From assembly GCA_038209365.1 (NCBI GenBank), contig JBBQXS010000005.1:62001-126000 (forward strand): a stretch of 64,000 nucleotides of DNA, written 5' to 3'. This DNA comes from DASQHW01 sp038209365. GTDB lineage: Bacteria; Actinomycetota; Acidimicrobiia; IMCC26256; PALSA-610. Under the pieces are notes generated by a model, which was not told the origin of the DNA, ran no database searches, and saw only the letters and a program-made list of their open reading frames with translations. Positions 40,559-49,632 of the stretch are shown one piece after another. The translations under genes and the position numbers were made by a program. Position 1 is the stretch's first letter, and the number at the start of each line of letters is the position of its first letter.

Positions 40559-41832
40559 CACGGCCTAAGAGACTGGAGATCGCTCTCTGGGTCGCCGGGA
40601 CGCTCGTCGTGTTCGCGATCTCCACGGCACTTGCCTGGTACTTGCGGAGTGCACCCGATGAGAGCAGCCACGCGACGGTCGTAGAGCATTACGCGCATCA
40701 CATCGGGTGGATGACGTGGCAGGAGTGGCGGTACGGCCCGCAACGTGGGCACGCGTACAACCTCTTCTCACCGGTGCCGTACATCGCCTATCTGCCATTC
40801 CAGTACCTCGCCGATCGGGTTTCGGCGCTGCAGAGCGCGTCCCACCCCTTGTTCGTTCCCCGGCTGGGCGGCCTCACGATCGCCTTCGCCCAACTGTGGC
40901 TGACCGTCGCGGTCGTGCGGCGCATGTGTGTCCGGTGCAGCCGCGTCGCAATCCTCGCGGTCGCGATCGCGGTGAACCTGATCCCGCAGCTGCGTTACAC
41001 GCATGCGTACCTCAATGCCGACGCGCTGACGATTCTCGCTGCGACCGCGGCGTTCGCTGTGGCATTGCGCGTCTTGCAACAAGAAGCGCTACGCCTGGTC
41101 GACGCGCTCCTCGTCGGACTTTCGCTCGCGCTCATCGCTTACGTGCGCTACAACGCGTTCTTGATCGGGGCGATCCTGCTCGGCGTGTTCGCCCTTCGCG
41201 TGATCCGTTCGTCGAGTCCTGCCCGCACGCGACTGCGTTTCATCGGGGTCGCTGTAGCCCTGCCATTACTGCTCGCGGGCGCCTTTCACCTGCACGTCTA
41301 CGACGAGCTCCGGAACGGCCACGTACTCGCCACGATCGACAACGAGCAGCTCGCCAAATCGACGTTTCAGGGAAAGCTCGCGACCTCGACCTCCGTCGAC
41401 GTGCAAATCAAGCACCGGGTGAAGGAGGTGCCCAATGTGTGGATGACCACGTGGAGCTGGTACACGAACTACGTCGAGCTGCGGGGCATCTGGCTCTGGC
41501 TGTTGCTCGTCGGCTGTGTCGGCGGCCTCGGCGGACTGTTGTGGTCGACCGGGCGCATCTTCAGCCCGTCCGGACGGTGGATCGGCATCTTGGCCGTCGC
41601 GGCGTTCTTCACCGACTGGTTCCTCATCGCGTCGCAGCGACTGTCCGACGTCGCGGGACGATTCCTGCTTCCGGCCGGCGTCATCGCCCTGGTCGCGGTC
41701 ATCCTCGGGTGCGCGGACGTGCTGTCGCGGTTTGCGCGCCCCCGCCGGCCGGTGATCGCCGCGTCCGCCGCGTGGGCCGCACTGCTCCTCGGCATCAATC
41801 TCTGGGCGGTCGCACGGGTAGCCGCGGCATAA
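40555..41832 (+). CDS. Polytopic membrane protein, DUF2142 / GT-C-like
   Basis: A 425-residue protein with about ten hydrophobic helices. The loop after helix 1 reads RSAPDESSHATVVEHY, resembling the PDE-x-x-H segment of DUF2142 and related GT-C-fold glycosyltransferases, where acidic and His residues lie at the extracytoplasmic active site. Later helices include FIGVAVALPLLLAGAFHL and ILAVAAFFTDWFLIAS. It may use a lipid-linked sugar to glycosylate a cell-surface molecule. The gene is translationally coupled to the preceding exported protein. Confidence 0.65.
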   Translation: MTRPKRLEIALWVAGTLVVFAISTALAWYLRSAPDESSHATVVEHYAHHIGWMTWQEWRYGPQRGHAYNLFSPVPYIAYLPFQYLADRVSALQSASHPLFVPRLGGLTIAFAQLWLTVAVVRRMCVRCSRVAILAVAIAVNLIPQLRYTHAYLNADALTILAATAAFAVALRVLQQEALRLVDALLVGLSLALIAYVRYNAFLIGAILLGVFALRVIRSSSPARTRLRFIGVAVALPLLLAGAFHLHVYDELRNGHVLATIDNEQLAKSTFQGKLATSTSVDVQIKHRVKEVPNVWMTTWSWYTNYVELRGIWLWLLLVGCVGGLGGLLWSTGRIFSPSGRWIGILAVAAFFTDWFLIASQRLSDVAGRFLLPAGVIALVAVILGCADVLSRFARPRRPVIAASAAWAALLLGINLWAVARVAAA

Positions 41833-41925
41833 CGGTCTCGCCTCTGCTTGCACACCTTGTCGTGCCCTTGGGAGCATCATGTTCGTTCGCGGGTCTTCAA
41901 GTGTCTGCCCAAGAGGAGTTCCGTC

Positions 41926-43125
41926 GTGCGTGAACCGCATGTCGTGCCGTTGGACGAGTCTCCCTTTGCGTTCGACGCCTCTGCGAGCGAACGACGCCGG
42001 CGCATGCTTGCTCAGTCCGCTGATGTGCTGACCGACGAGATGGGAATCATCGTCGGCTTCAGCGGCGAAGAAGACGTCGAGGCTCTCCTCAACGACCCCC
42101 GGATTCGGTGCAGTCGCGATGGCAACCCTTCAGATGTCGGGTGTCACGGAAGGGCCGCTCCACGACCTGTGGTCGCTGTTGATGTTCGGCAAAGACGGTA
42201 GCGACCACAAGCGCCTGAGGAGTGCCGTCGCACGCGAGTTCACGCCGCGCGCCATCGAGCGTTACCGCGCCGAGATCGAGCGGTTCGCATCTACGCTCGC
42301 TGACCAGATTGCGACCGATCGAGTGGTCGACCTGTGGTCCACGTTCGCGCTTCCGTTCGCGGCCCGCTCCGCTTGCCGCGTCGTAGGCATCCCGCTCGAC
42401 GACAGCGATCGAGTCGCAGTCTGGGCACTCGATCTCGTCAACGCGTTCTTCTTCATGAGTGCGGAGCGCCAAGCACGCGCCGAGAATGCGGCCGTCGAGT
42501 TCGCCGCGTATCTCGATGACCTCCTGGGTTCGAAGCGCGTGACACCCGACGATGACGTCACCTCGAAACTCGTCGCGGACGACGCTCACCACGAGCTGAC
42601 ATATGAAGAGACACGCGCGCTGATCGCGAACCTTGTCTTCGGTGGCCTCGAAGCGACGGCAAAGGCGATCACGACCGGGGTGTTCCATCTCCTCAACGAG
42701 AAGAAGTGGAGCGAGCTCGCGGGCGACCCCGAACTCGCCGGACGCGCCGTCGCGGAACTTCTCCGATTCGCTCCGCCGACCGGCGTCGCTCGCTACGCTC
42801 GAGAAGACCTCGCCTGCCGCGACGTCCATCTCCGCGGAGGACAGATGGCAATCCTCGATCTCGAAGGCGCCTGTCGCGACCGCCGCCGCTACCCCAACCC
42901 GACACACTCGACATTGCACGCGACACCGGCCGCCAGCTCGCGTTCGGTGCCGGTCCACACTTCTGCCTCGGTGCGAATCTCGCCAAAGTCGTCCTCGAAA
43001 CGGCATTCCAGACCCTGGTGACGAGGTTCCCTGCCATCCACCTCGCCTGCGCACCCGAAGGGGTCGTGTGGGACTACGAGACGTTCCAGGGAATCATCTC
43101 GTTGCCCGTCGAGACGATTCCCTGA
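41926..43125 (+). pseudogene. Cytochrome P450 disrupted by two frameshifts
   Basis: Three frames together encode a normal-length P450 (about 399 residues). GTG 41926, with AGGAG 7 bases upstream, opens VREPHVVPLDESPFAFD. At about 42096-42103 the frame shifts (extra base by a C5 run) into GAVAMATLQMSGVTEGPLHDLWSLL, containing the I-helix region NLVFGGLEATAKAI. At about 42898-42901 it shifts back (one base missing) into DTLDIARDTGRQLAFGAGPHFCLGANLAK, the haem-Cys loop. The shifts compensate in length. The I-helix has GGLEAT in place of the usual AGxET-T. Either a decayed gene or two sequencing errors; all segments remain well conserved, so decay would be recent. Confidence 0.8.
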
Positions 43126-43160
43126 GCGTTCGGGACGTCAAAGACCCAAGGCTCTCCGCT

Positions 43161-44132
43161 CTATGGCACGAGCACGGCTTTGCCGACCACTTTGCGTTGC
43201 TGTTGGTCCGCGAGCGCCCGTGCAGCCTGTTCGAAGGGATAGCTCACCGGCTCCACCGGATTCAGTTCTCCGGTGGCGATCATGGCCAGCACCTGAACGA
43301 TGAGCTCCTGGTTCGCAGCGGGATGCCGGCCGGCCCATGCACCCCAGTCGACGCCCGTGACGCGACGATTGCGGAGGAGTACCTGGTTCGCCGGAAGCTT
43401 CGGAATCCGGCCCGACGCGAAGCCGATCACGATGAACTGTCCGTCGTCACGCAGACTTCGCAGGCACTCCTCGGCGAGCGTGCCGCCGATTGGGTCGTAC
43501 ACCGCATCGACGCCATCGCCGCTGATCTGCCTCGCTCGCGCCTTGACGTCCTCGGTCGACGAGTCGATCACAGCTGCCGCGCCCCGGCTCAGCGCCATCT
43601 CGCGCTTGGCGGCCGTCGACGCCGACGCGATGACCTCCAGACCGAGCGCGTGTCCGACGTCGACAGCCGCCAGACCCACGCCGCTCCCGGCGCCGAGTAC
43701 CAACAACGATTGCCCGCGCTGCACGTGGGCGCGCCGTACCAACGCGAAGTACGCGGTGAGGTAACTCTGCATGAAGGTGGCCGCCTGACCATCCGTCAGC
43801 GATGCCGGCACCGTCAGCACACGGTCCGCCGCCATCACCATCTCGGTCACAAAGCCGCCGAGACCGGCGGCGATCAGCACGCGATCGCCCAAGCTCGGGC
43901 TCGTGACTCCTTCGCCTCGCTCGACGACGACGCCCACGCTCTCGCCTCCCGCGACGAACGGCAGCGGCGGCTTGATCTGATACAGGCCTTGCACGAGCAG
44001 TGCGTCGACGAAGTTCACCCCGGCCGCAGTGACGCGCACGCGCACCTGTCCCGAAGCGACTTCAGCAGAAGGACGTTCTTCGATGACGAGTCCGTCGAGC
44101 GGGCCGAACGACTTGCAAACGATCGCACGCAT
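43161..44132 (-). CDS. Zinc-free MDR-family NAD(P)H:quinone oxidoreductase-like protein
   Basis: A 323-residue medium-chain dehydrogenase/reductase of the quinone oxidoreductase group. It starts MRAIVCKSFGPLDGLVIEE, has the substrate segment AGVNFVDALLVQGLYQIKPPLPFVAGGE, the nucleotide-binding GAGSGVGLAAVDVGHALGLEVIASASTAAKREMA and the C-terminal QQQRKVVGKAVLVP. Zinc ligands are absent. ATG 44132 is preferred; ATG 44162 is a possible longer start. It probably reduces an enone, quinone or enoyl substrate with NADPH. It lies in the lipid-catabolism-like cluster, just downstream of the acyl-CoA synthetase gene on the same strand. Confidence 0.88.
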   Translation of the reverse strand: MRAIVCKSFGPLDGLVIEERPSAEVASGQVRVRVTAAGVNFVDALLVQGLYQIKPPLPFVAGGESVGVVVERGEGVTSPSLGDRVLIAAGLGGFVTEMVMAADRVLTVPASLTDGQAATFMQSYLTAYFALVRRAHVQRGQSLLVLGAGSGVGLAAVDVGHALGLEVIASASTAAKREMALSRGAAAVIDSSTEDVKARARQISGDGVDAVYDPIGGTLAEECLRSLRDDGQFIVIGFASGRIPKLPANQVLLRNRRVTGVDWGAWAGRHPAANQELIVQVLAMIATGELNPVEPVSYPFEQAARALADQQQRKVVGKAVLVP

Positions 44133-44198
44133 TCGGCCGACCGTAGGCTGCGGCGCAGCCATCACGCGAATCCGCAGGAGTCGGAACCGCTCCTGCAA

Positions 44199-45839
44199 TC
44201 AATGTCGATCGAGCGTGACAAGATGCGCTCGACCGCGTGCGACGAACTCTGCGCGCAAGGCTGCGACGTCGTCCGGCGTCAAGCTTCGAAAGCTCGCATC
44301 TCGTCCCGGCCGCCACCAGATGGGTTCGTCGCATTCCCAGTGCTCGTAGCGAAGGACGCGCTTCAGCACCTTTTGCGTCGCGGTCGACGGCAGGTGCTCG
44401 GCGACGCGGACGAATCGCGGTATCCATTTGGGTGAGAGATCGGACTGCGCGGCGAGAAATTCGGCGAAGGCGGCCGGGTCGAATACCGCACCCTCGCGCA
44501 GATGCAGCGCGGTCATGACTTCGTCCCCGACATCGACGGACGGCACCGCGTAGACGGCCGCCGAGATGACATCGGGGTGACGGGCGAGCACGAGTTCGAC
44601 GGGCGTGGCTGCGAAGTTCTCTCCGTCGACGCGGAGCCAGTCGTCGGAGCGGCCGGCGAAGTAGAAGAACCCCTGCTCGTCGCGGTAGCCGAGATCGCCC
44701 GTCCAGTACACACCCCCGCGCACTCGCTCGGCGTCCGCTGCGGGGTTGTTGTAGTAGCCCTCGAAGCCCCCGGCCCCGTCGGGGTTCACGATCTCTCCGA
44801 TCGCCACGTCGGCATTGACGACGCGTCCCTCGTCGTCGAACTGCGCCGGCGGGCATTCGTCGCCGGTTTCGGGATCGCGGATGACCGCGCGCAGCGGCGT
44901 CACCGGCAGCCCGAGTGATCCCACTGGTGTGTCCGGTGTACGGCTCATGTTCATGCCGCCCTCCGTCGAGCCATAGCCGTCGGCCACGACGCAACCGAAC
45001 CGCCGCGCGAACCGGTCGATGTCAAGCGGCGCGGCTTCGTTTCCGAACGCGATCCGCAACGGGTTGTCGGCATCGTCGGCGTGTTCCGGTGTCGCGAGGA
45101 TGTAGCTGAGCGGCTTGCCGACGTAGTTGAAGAACGTGACGCCGTAACGCCGGACGTCGGGCAGGAAGTTCGTCGCCGAGAAGCGGCGTCGCAGGACGCC
45201 GGTCGCGCCGGATGCGACCACGTTCGTGAACCCCGCGACCGCGGCGTTGGAATGGAACAGGGGCATGACCGAGTAGCAGACGTCGTCGGGGCCGAGACCG
45301 AACATCCCCGCCAACTTGGCGCCGTAGGTCGCCAACCGCTCGTGCCGCATGCGCACGGCCTTGGGCGCGCCGGTCGTCCCCGACGTGAAGATGAGCATGA
45401 ACGTGTCCGTGGGCGCGGGGCCGGTCTTGGGCAGCGGTGCGCCCGCGAACGGTGCGAGCGATGCAGCCCACGCCCGGTCGTCGACGACGAGGGCGGCGGC
45501 GTCGAACAGGTTGCGGTGCCTGGTCTCGGTCACGACGAACGCACAGTCGGTGTGCGCAATGTCGCGCGCCAGCTCTGCACCCCGTCGCGTGGGATTGACG
45601 CCGACGATGGTCGCACCGGCGAGCGCGGCTCCGCAGAGTGTGAACCAGAACTCGGGGATGTTGTCGAGCAGCACGCCGACGTGGAACGGCGCGTCGATGG
45701 GCGCGTGTGCGCGCATGAATGCCGCGCGCTGCGCGGCTTCCCCGACGACCTCGGCCCAGGTCCATGACGAGTCCTCGAAGCGCAGTCCGATGCGTGTGTC
45801 CTCTACGCGCGCGCGTAGCAGCGCGTCGATTGTCGTCAT
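44199..45839 (-). CDS. AMP-forming acyl-CoA synthetase (FadD-like)
   Basis: A 546-residue adenylating enzyme that activates a carboxylic acid to acyl-CoA. The A3 loop TFMLIFTSGTTGAPKAVRM, the A5 motif VADGYGSTEGGMNMSRT, the A7 region YWTGDLGYRDEQGFFYFAGRSDDWLRVDGEN and the late AVYAVPSVDVGDEVMTAL are intact. The A10 lysine region is ATQKVLKRVLRYEHW. The sequence around these motifs recalls the synthetases of steroid and terpenoid side-chain breakdown, but the acid is unknown. Its start overlaps the methyltransferase stop (4 bases). Confidence 0.93.
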   Translation of the reverse strand: MTTIDALLRARVEDTRIGLRFEDSSWTWAEVVGEAAQRAAFMRAHAPIDAPFHVGVLLDNIPEFWFTLCGAALAGATIVGVNPTRRGAELARDIAHTDCAFVVTETRHRNLFDAAALVVDDRAWAASLAPFAGAPLPKTGPAPTDTFMLIFTSGTTGAPKAVRMRHERLATYGAKLAGMFGLGPDDVCYSVMPLFHSNAAVAGFTNVVASGATGVLRRRFSATNFLPDVRRYGVTFFNYVGKPLSYILATPEHADDADNPLRIAFGNEAAPLDIDRFARRFGCVVADGYGSTEGGMNMSRTPDTPVGSLGLPVTPLRAVIRDPETGDECPPAQFDDEGRVVNADVAIGEIVNPDGAGGFEGYYNNPAADAERVRGGVYWTGDLGYRDEQGFFYFAGRSDDWLRVDGENFAATPVELVLARHPDVISAAVYAVPSVDVGDEVMTALHLREGAVFDPAAFAEFLAAQSDLSPKWIPRFVRVAEHLPSTATQKVLKRVLRYEHWECDEPIWWRPGRDASFRSLTPDDVAALRAEFVARGRAHLVTLDRH

Positions 45840-46633
45840 CCCGGCTTGCGCCCGAACGCCGTGATCGAGATCGGAGACAGGATCGCGAAGGATGGGTCAC
45901 GCGCTTGCGCGATCGCGTCGAGGGCACGGAAACCGGCAGGAAGCACGTCGGCCGGAATGACGTCGAGTGCTCGCTCGAGGGCGGCGACGTACCACTCGGC
46001 CGAGTCGGTACCGCCGCGCATCGTCCAGACCTCTCCCCGCCCGTCGACGTCGATCAGGCCGCGTCGGTTGAACGCGTCGACGAGCCGTCGACCCCATGTG
46101 CCGTCGTAGCCATGTTGGCTCACACTGAGATCTCGGAGGGTGCGCGACAGCGTCGCGAACGGCTCGGGCACGAACTGCGCGTCGAACTGGACCCAGTCGA
46201 CATCGCCGACGACGATCCAACCACCTGGCTTCGCGGCCGCGATCATCGCGTCCAGCACCGCCTCCCGTTGCGCGAGATGCTGCAACACGCCGCGGGCGTG
46301 CACGACGTCGAATTCGTCCTGACCGATCGGGTCGCACGTGACGTCGAGCCTGCGCACTTCGATGACGCCCGCGCTCGGCGGTTGGAACCGTGTATCGACG
46401 TCGACCGACACCACTCGCCCCGACGTCCCGACCTGCTCCCCCATCCACGCGACGACCGTGCCCGCGCCGGAGCCGATGTCGCAGCAGTGCCAACCGGTGG
46501 TGAGACCGACATCCGTCAATGTGCGGCGCGTCCGTCCGTCGACGACGCGAGCGAGCACGCGCAAGCGATCCTGCTCTCGGCGGATCTGGTCGGGCTCCTC
46601 GTTGATGCGATAGGAGGTCGGTTCGTCAGGCAT
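45836..46633 (-). CDS. Class I SAM-dependent methyltransferase
   Basis: A 265-residue methyltransferase. Motif I is WHCCDIGSGAGTVVAWMGEQVG, motif II region RVVSVDVDTRFQP, and the post-I segment FDVVHARGVLQHLAQREAVLDAM. The C-terminal half forms a substrate-binding cap. ATG 46633 overlaps the acyl-CoA dehydrogenase stop by 8 bases (ATGCCTGA), so it is in one operon with the dehydrogenase upstream and the synthetase downstream. Methyl acceptor is unknown; small molecules of the same pathway are likely. Confidence 0.88.
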   Translation of the reverse strand: MPDEPTSYRINEEPDQIRREQDRLRVLARVVDGRTRRTLTDVGLTTGWHCCDIGSGAGTVVAWMGEQVGTSGRVVSVDVDTRFQPPSAGVIEVRRLDVTCDPIGQDEFDVVHARGVLQHLAQREAVLDAMIAAAKPGGWIVVGDVDWVQFDAQFVPEPFATLSRTLRDLSVSQHGYDGTWGRRLVDAFNRRGLIDVDGRGEVWTMRGGTDSAEWYVAALERALDVIPADVLPAGFRALDAIAQARDPSFAILSPISITAFGRKPG

Positions 46634-47783
46634 GCTTCGCCGCCAGCTCGCGATACGACACGTCACGATCGACACGCGGTTCCGGCGGGAGACCGAGCAC
46701 GCGTTCGCCGATCATCGTCCTGTGTATCTCGTTCGTCCCCCCGCCGATTGTTCCCGCGAACTGCTCGAGCAGCTCGAGTGGCCACTCGTCGAGAAGCGCA
46801 CCGACCGCGCCCAGCAGCGCGACGCCGGCAAGCGCGCGTTCGCGGCGCGTCTCGGACCACAGCACTTTGAGGAGAGAGCCGTCGATGACCGCCGCGGATT
46901 GCAGACGCAGTTTCAGGTATCGGAGGATCTCCTCGCGGATGTAGGCCCGCGCGAGACATTGCCGCACGATCGGGTCATCCCGCCGCTCGACGTGTCCCGC
47001 GAGCGCCGCCAACGCCGCGTAGCCCCGGGCCGCCGAATTGCCGCCGCCGATGACGGAGGCTTCGTGCGCGAGCACCGATCGTGCCGGTGTCCAGCCGCCG
47101 TCCAGCTCGCCGACGACGTTCTCGACGGGAATACGCACGTCGGTCAGGAACACCTCGTTGAAATGTGCAGCACCCGTGATCTGCCGCAGGGGCCGTACCT
47201 CGACACCGGGCGTTCGCAGGTCGAGAAGAAGAAACGTGATCCCGCGATGCTTCGGGACGCTGGCATTCGTGCGCGCGAGCAAGATCGCGAAGTCGCAGAG
47301 ATGCGCATTCGAGGTCCAGACCTTCTGGCCGTTGACGACGAGCTCGTCACCCTCTCGGTCGGCGCGCGTCGCGAGGTTCGCGAGATCGCTCCCCGCAGAC
47401 GGTTCACTGAACAACTGGCACCACGTCTCGTCGGCGCGCAGCAGCGGCCGCACGTACCTCGCCTGTTGCTCTGCGCTGCCGTAGCGGAGGAGCACCGGAC
47501 CCACCATGTCGATCGTCGAACCGACGAAGCCCGAGCCGACCGCGAAGCGCGCCTGCTCGCGGGCGAAGATCGCCGCCTGCTCCCGCGAGCCGCCCTGTCC
47601 GCCGTATTCCGCGGGCCATGCGATGCCGGCCCAGCCGCCGTCGAAGAGGTCGCGTTGCCAGGCGCGGCCGGCGTCGAAACGCGCCCGATCGCTCCTGGCG
47701 GCTTCCTGCCGGGCGCGCATCGCCGGCGCGTGCGCCCCGAGCCACGCCACTGCGGCGGCGCGAAACAGGTGGTCGGACGGCAC
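46626..47783 (-). CDS. Acyl-CoA dehydrogenase (steroid/lipid-type FadE-like)
   Basis: A 385-residue FAD-dependent dehydrogenase. Key blocks are TWCQLFSEPSAGSDLANLATRAD, VVNGQKVWTSNAHLCDFA, the segment ITGAAHFNEVFLTDVRIPVENVVGELDGGW and the C-terminal GGGTNEIHRTMIGERVLGLPPEPRV. GTG 47783 was chosen because it gives the normal N-terminus PSDHLFRAAAVAWLGAHAP; a longer start at 47813 would overlap the divergent P450 start. It leads the operon with the methyltransferase, synthetase and oxidoreductase. Substrate is unknown; the cluster suggests a steroid- or terpenoid-derived acyl-CoA. Confidence 0.92.
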   Translation of the reverse strand: MPSDHLFRAAAVAWLGAHAPAMRARQEAARSDRARFDAGRAWQRDLFDGGWAGIAWPAEYGGQGGSREQAAIFAREQARFAVGSGFVGSTIDMVGPVLLRYGSAEQQARYVRPLLRADETWCQLFSEPSAGSDLANLATRADREGDELVVNGQKVWTSNAHLCDFAILLARTNASVPKHRGITFLLLDLRTPGVEVRPLRQITGAAHFNEVFLTDVRIPVENVVGELDGGWTPARSVLAHEASVIGGGNSAARGYAALAALAGHVERRDDPIVRQCLARAYIREEILRYLKLRLQSAAVIDGSLLKVLWSETRRERALAGVALLGAVGALLDEWPLELLEQFAGTIGGGTNEIHRTMIGERVLGLPPEPRVDRDVSYRELAAKHA

Positions 47784-47829
47784 AGGACCAAATCCCAACA
47801 CACTTCTTGACATGTGTAAAGTCACGGGC
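47784..47829. promoter_or_regulatory. Very short divergent control region between acyl-CoA dehydrogenase and P450
   Basis: Only about 28 bases separate the chosen starts (47783 and 47812). TTGACA (47807-47812) and the palindrome ACATGT (47810-47815) lie here, with ACTT/AAGT half-sites on each side (47802, 47819). These could be a site for the TetR protein encoded downstream. If the P450 actually starts at GTG 47830, the region is longer. No -10 box is clear. Confidence 0.25.
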
Positions 47830-49041
47830 GTGTTCCACGACCCCAGCACCTTCTCAGAGGGCTTTCCGCACGAGATGTTCCGTGCCCTGCGCGCGAACGA
47901 CCCGGTCTCGCACCACGATCACCCGACGTGGGCGCGGGGCTATTGGGTCGTCGCGCGTCACGCCGACGTCCAACGCGTCTCCCGCGATGCCGCGACCTTC
48001 AGCAACGCGCCGCATCCCTTCATCGACGCCGAGATGTCCGACGACGGCGGTGAGATGTCGGAGTTGCTCATCAGCCAGGATCCGCCGCTGCACACGAAAC
48101 TTCGGAAGCTGGTCAACAAGGGATTCACGCCGCGACGCGTCGCACTGCTCGAGGTTCGGTTGCGCGACCGCGTGAATCGCATCATCAGCGCACTCGGGGG
48201 CTCGGACGAGTGCGACCTCGTCAACGACATCGCACTCTGGCTCCCGCTTCACGTCGTCGCCGATCTGGTCGGAGTCCCGGATTGCGACCGTGAGCAGGTA
48301 TTCCGGTGGACCGAGGCGACGTTCGGCTTCGACGAGACGGTGACCTCCCAGGAGCGCGTCGATGCCGCGAGCCAGATGTTCATGTACGCGGACGCGCTCT
48401 GCGAGGAGCGACGAGCCGAGCCGCGTGACGACCTCCTCAGCGTGCTGCTCACGGCGGAGGTGGACGGCGAGACGCTGACGCAGATGCAGATCGACCTGTT
48501 CTTCATGCTCCTGCAGAACGCCGGCAGCGAGACGACACGCAACCTCATCACGACCGGCACGATCGTGCTGCTGCAGCATCCCGAACAGCGCGCACGACTC
48601 CGAGCCGACCTCTCGCTGCTTCCACCCGCCATTGAGGAGCTGCTGCGCTGGGTCAGCCCCGTCATGCAGTTCACGCGACGGGCGACGACCGACACCGAGA
48701 TCGGAGGCCGCGCGATCGCGGCAGACGACCGCGTCGTGCTCGTGTACCCCTCGGCGAACCGAGATGAGCGCGCGTTCTCCGACCCGGACACCTTCGATAT
48801 CGCCCGGCATCCGAACGACCACGTTGCGTTCGGCGCCGGTGGCCCGCACTTCTGCCTCGGCGCATCGCTCGCCCGCTTCGAGGCGCGGATCATGTTCGAG
48901 GCGCTGCTCACGCGCTTCGAAGGCCTGGAGATCGCCACGCCCGTCGCCGCGCTCCCGCGCGTCCACTCGAATTTGATCGACGGCTATGCGCAGGTGCCGA
49001 TCCGATGGGACACGCTGCAACCCGCTGGAGCGCGGCGGTGA
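47812..49041 (+). CDS. Cytochrome P450, CYP124/125/142-like
   Basis: A 409-residue P450. The I-helix is LQNAGSETTRNL (oxygen-activating A-G-x-E-T-T), the K-helix is EELLRWVSPV, the PERF region is DEFS-like (FSDPDTFDIARHP), and the haem loop is FGAGGPHFCLGASLAR with the doubled glycine seen in CYP124, CYP125 and CYP142, which oxidise methyl-branched or steroid side chains. The KshA-like oxygenase, synthetase and dehydrogenase nearby agree with such a role. It ends in a GTGA overlap with the TetR gene, so the regulator is co-expressed. ATG 47812 or GTG 47830 may be the start. Confidence 0.92.
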   Translation: MCKVTGVFHDPSTFSEGFPHEMFRALRANDPVSHHDHPTWARGYWVVARHADVQRVSRDAATFSNAPHPFIDAEMSDDGGEMSELLISQDPPLHTKLRKLVNKGFTPRRVALLEVRLRDRVNRIISALGGSDECDLVNDIALWLPLHVVADLVGVPDCDREQVFRWTEATFGFDETVTSQERVDAASQMFMYADALCEERRAEPRDDLLSVLLTAEVDGETLTQMQIDLFFMLLQNAGSETTRNLITTGTIVLLQHPEQRARLRADLSLLPPAIEELLRWVSPVMQFTRRATTDTEIGGRAIAADDRVVLVYPSANRDERAFSDPDTFDIARHPNDHVAFGAGGPHFCLGASLARFEARIMFEALLTRFEGLEIATPVAALPRVHSNLIDGYAQVPIRWDTLQPAGARR

Positions 49042-49628
49042 CCGCGGGCGGCGAAGTCGTTGTCCGTCCGCTCTCCGCGACGCAGGCCGCCACCCGGCGC
49101 CGCCTCCTCGACGCCGCCCGGGAGCTCGCGACCGAAGGCGGCTACGACGCCGTCAGTATGCGTCGGGTCGCGGTGCGGGCGGGCGTGTCGGCACCGACCG
49201 CGTACCTTTACTTCTCGTCGAAGGATCACGTGCTCGTCGACGTGCTCGTCGAGCTCGCGGGTCAGACGTCCGCGAGCCTCTCGGCCAAACCCACCCGCGG
49301 CCGGTCACCGGTTGACCGGACGGTCGCGACGCTCCGGCGCGCGGTCGCCCATATCGAGACCGCTCCGAACCTCTACATCGCCATGACGCGTGCGTTCATC
49401 GCCGGCACACCCGAGGTGGCGCACGTACGCAGCGCGCTGGAATCGTCGATGCACGGATGGATCGACCTCGCGCTCGGCGACAGCAAGGTGGAGGATCGCG
49501 ACTCGGTCGTCATCATTCTCGAGAACGTGCTCTTCGCCAACATGGTCAGTCTCGTCACCGGCGGTCGCGCGCCGGGCCAAGTCGCCGACGAGCTCGAGCG
49601 CGCGGCGCGGGCCCTCTTGAAGGAGTAG
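49038..49628 (+). CDS. TetR-family transcriptional regulator
   Basis: A 196-residue repressor-type protein from GTG 49038, overlapping the P450 stop. The N-terminal helix-turn-helix is ATRRRLLDAARELATEGGYDAVSMRRVAVRAGVSAPTAYLYFSSKDHVL. The C-terminal ligand domain resembles TetR_C types of lipid and steroid regulators. It lies between the P450 and the KshA-like gene (4-base gap), so it likely controls this catabolic group in response to an acyl-CoA or sterol ligand. The operator may be the 47784-47829 region. Confidence 0.92.
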   Translation: MTAGGEVVVRPLSATQAATRRRLLDAARELATEGGYDAVSMRRVAVRAGVSAPTAYLYFSSKDHVLVDVLVELAGQTSASLSAKPTRGRSPVDRTVATLRRAVAHIETAPNLYIAMTRAFIAGTPEVAHVRSALESSMHGWIDLALGDSKVEDRDSVVIILENVLFANMVSLVTGGRAPGQVADELERAARALLKE

Positions 49629-49632
49629 TGCC

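Noticed and set aside
41848..42201. Independent 117-residue ORF at the start of the P450 region
   Set aside because: Only the part up to about 42100 has P450 similarity; the rest is the wrong frame after a frameshift.
46338..46613. Plus-strand ORF opposite the methyltransferase gene
   Set aside because: The minus strand has clear methyltransferase motifs; the plus frame has none.
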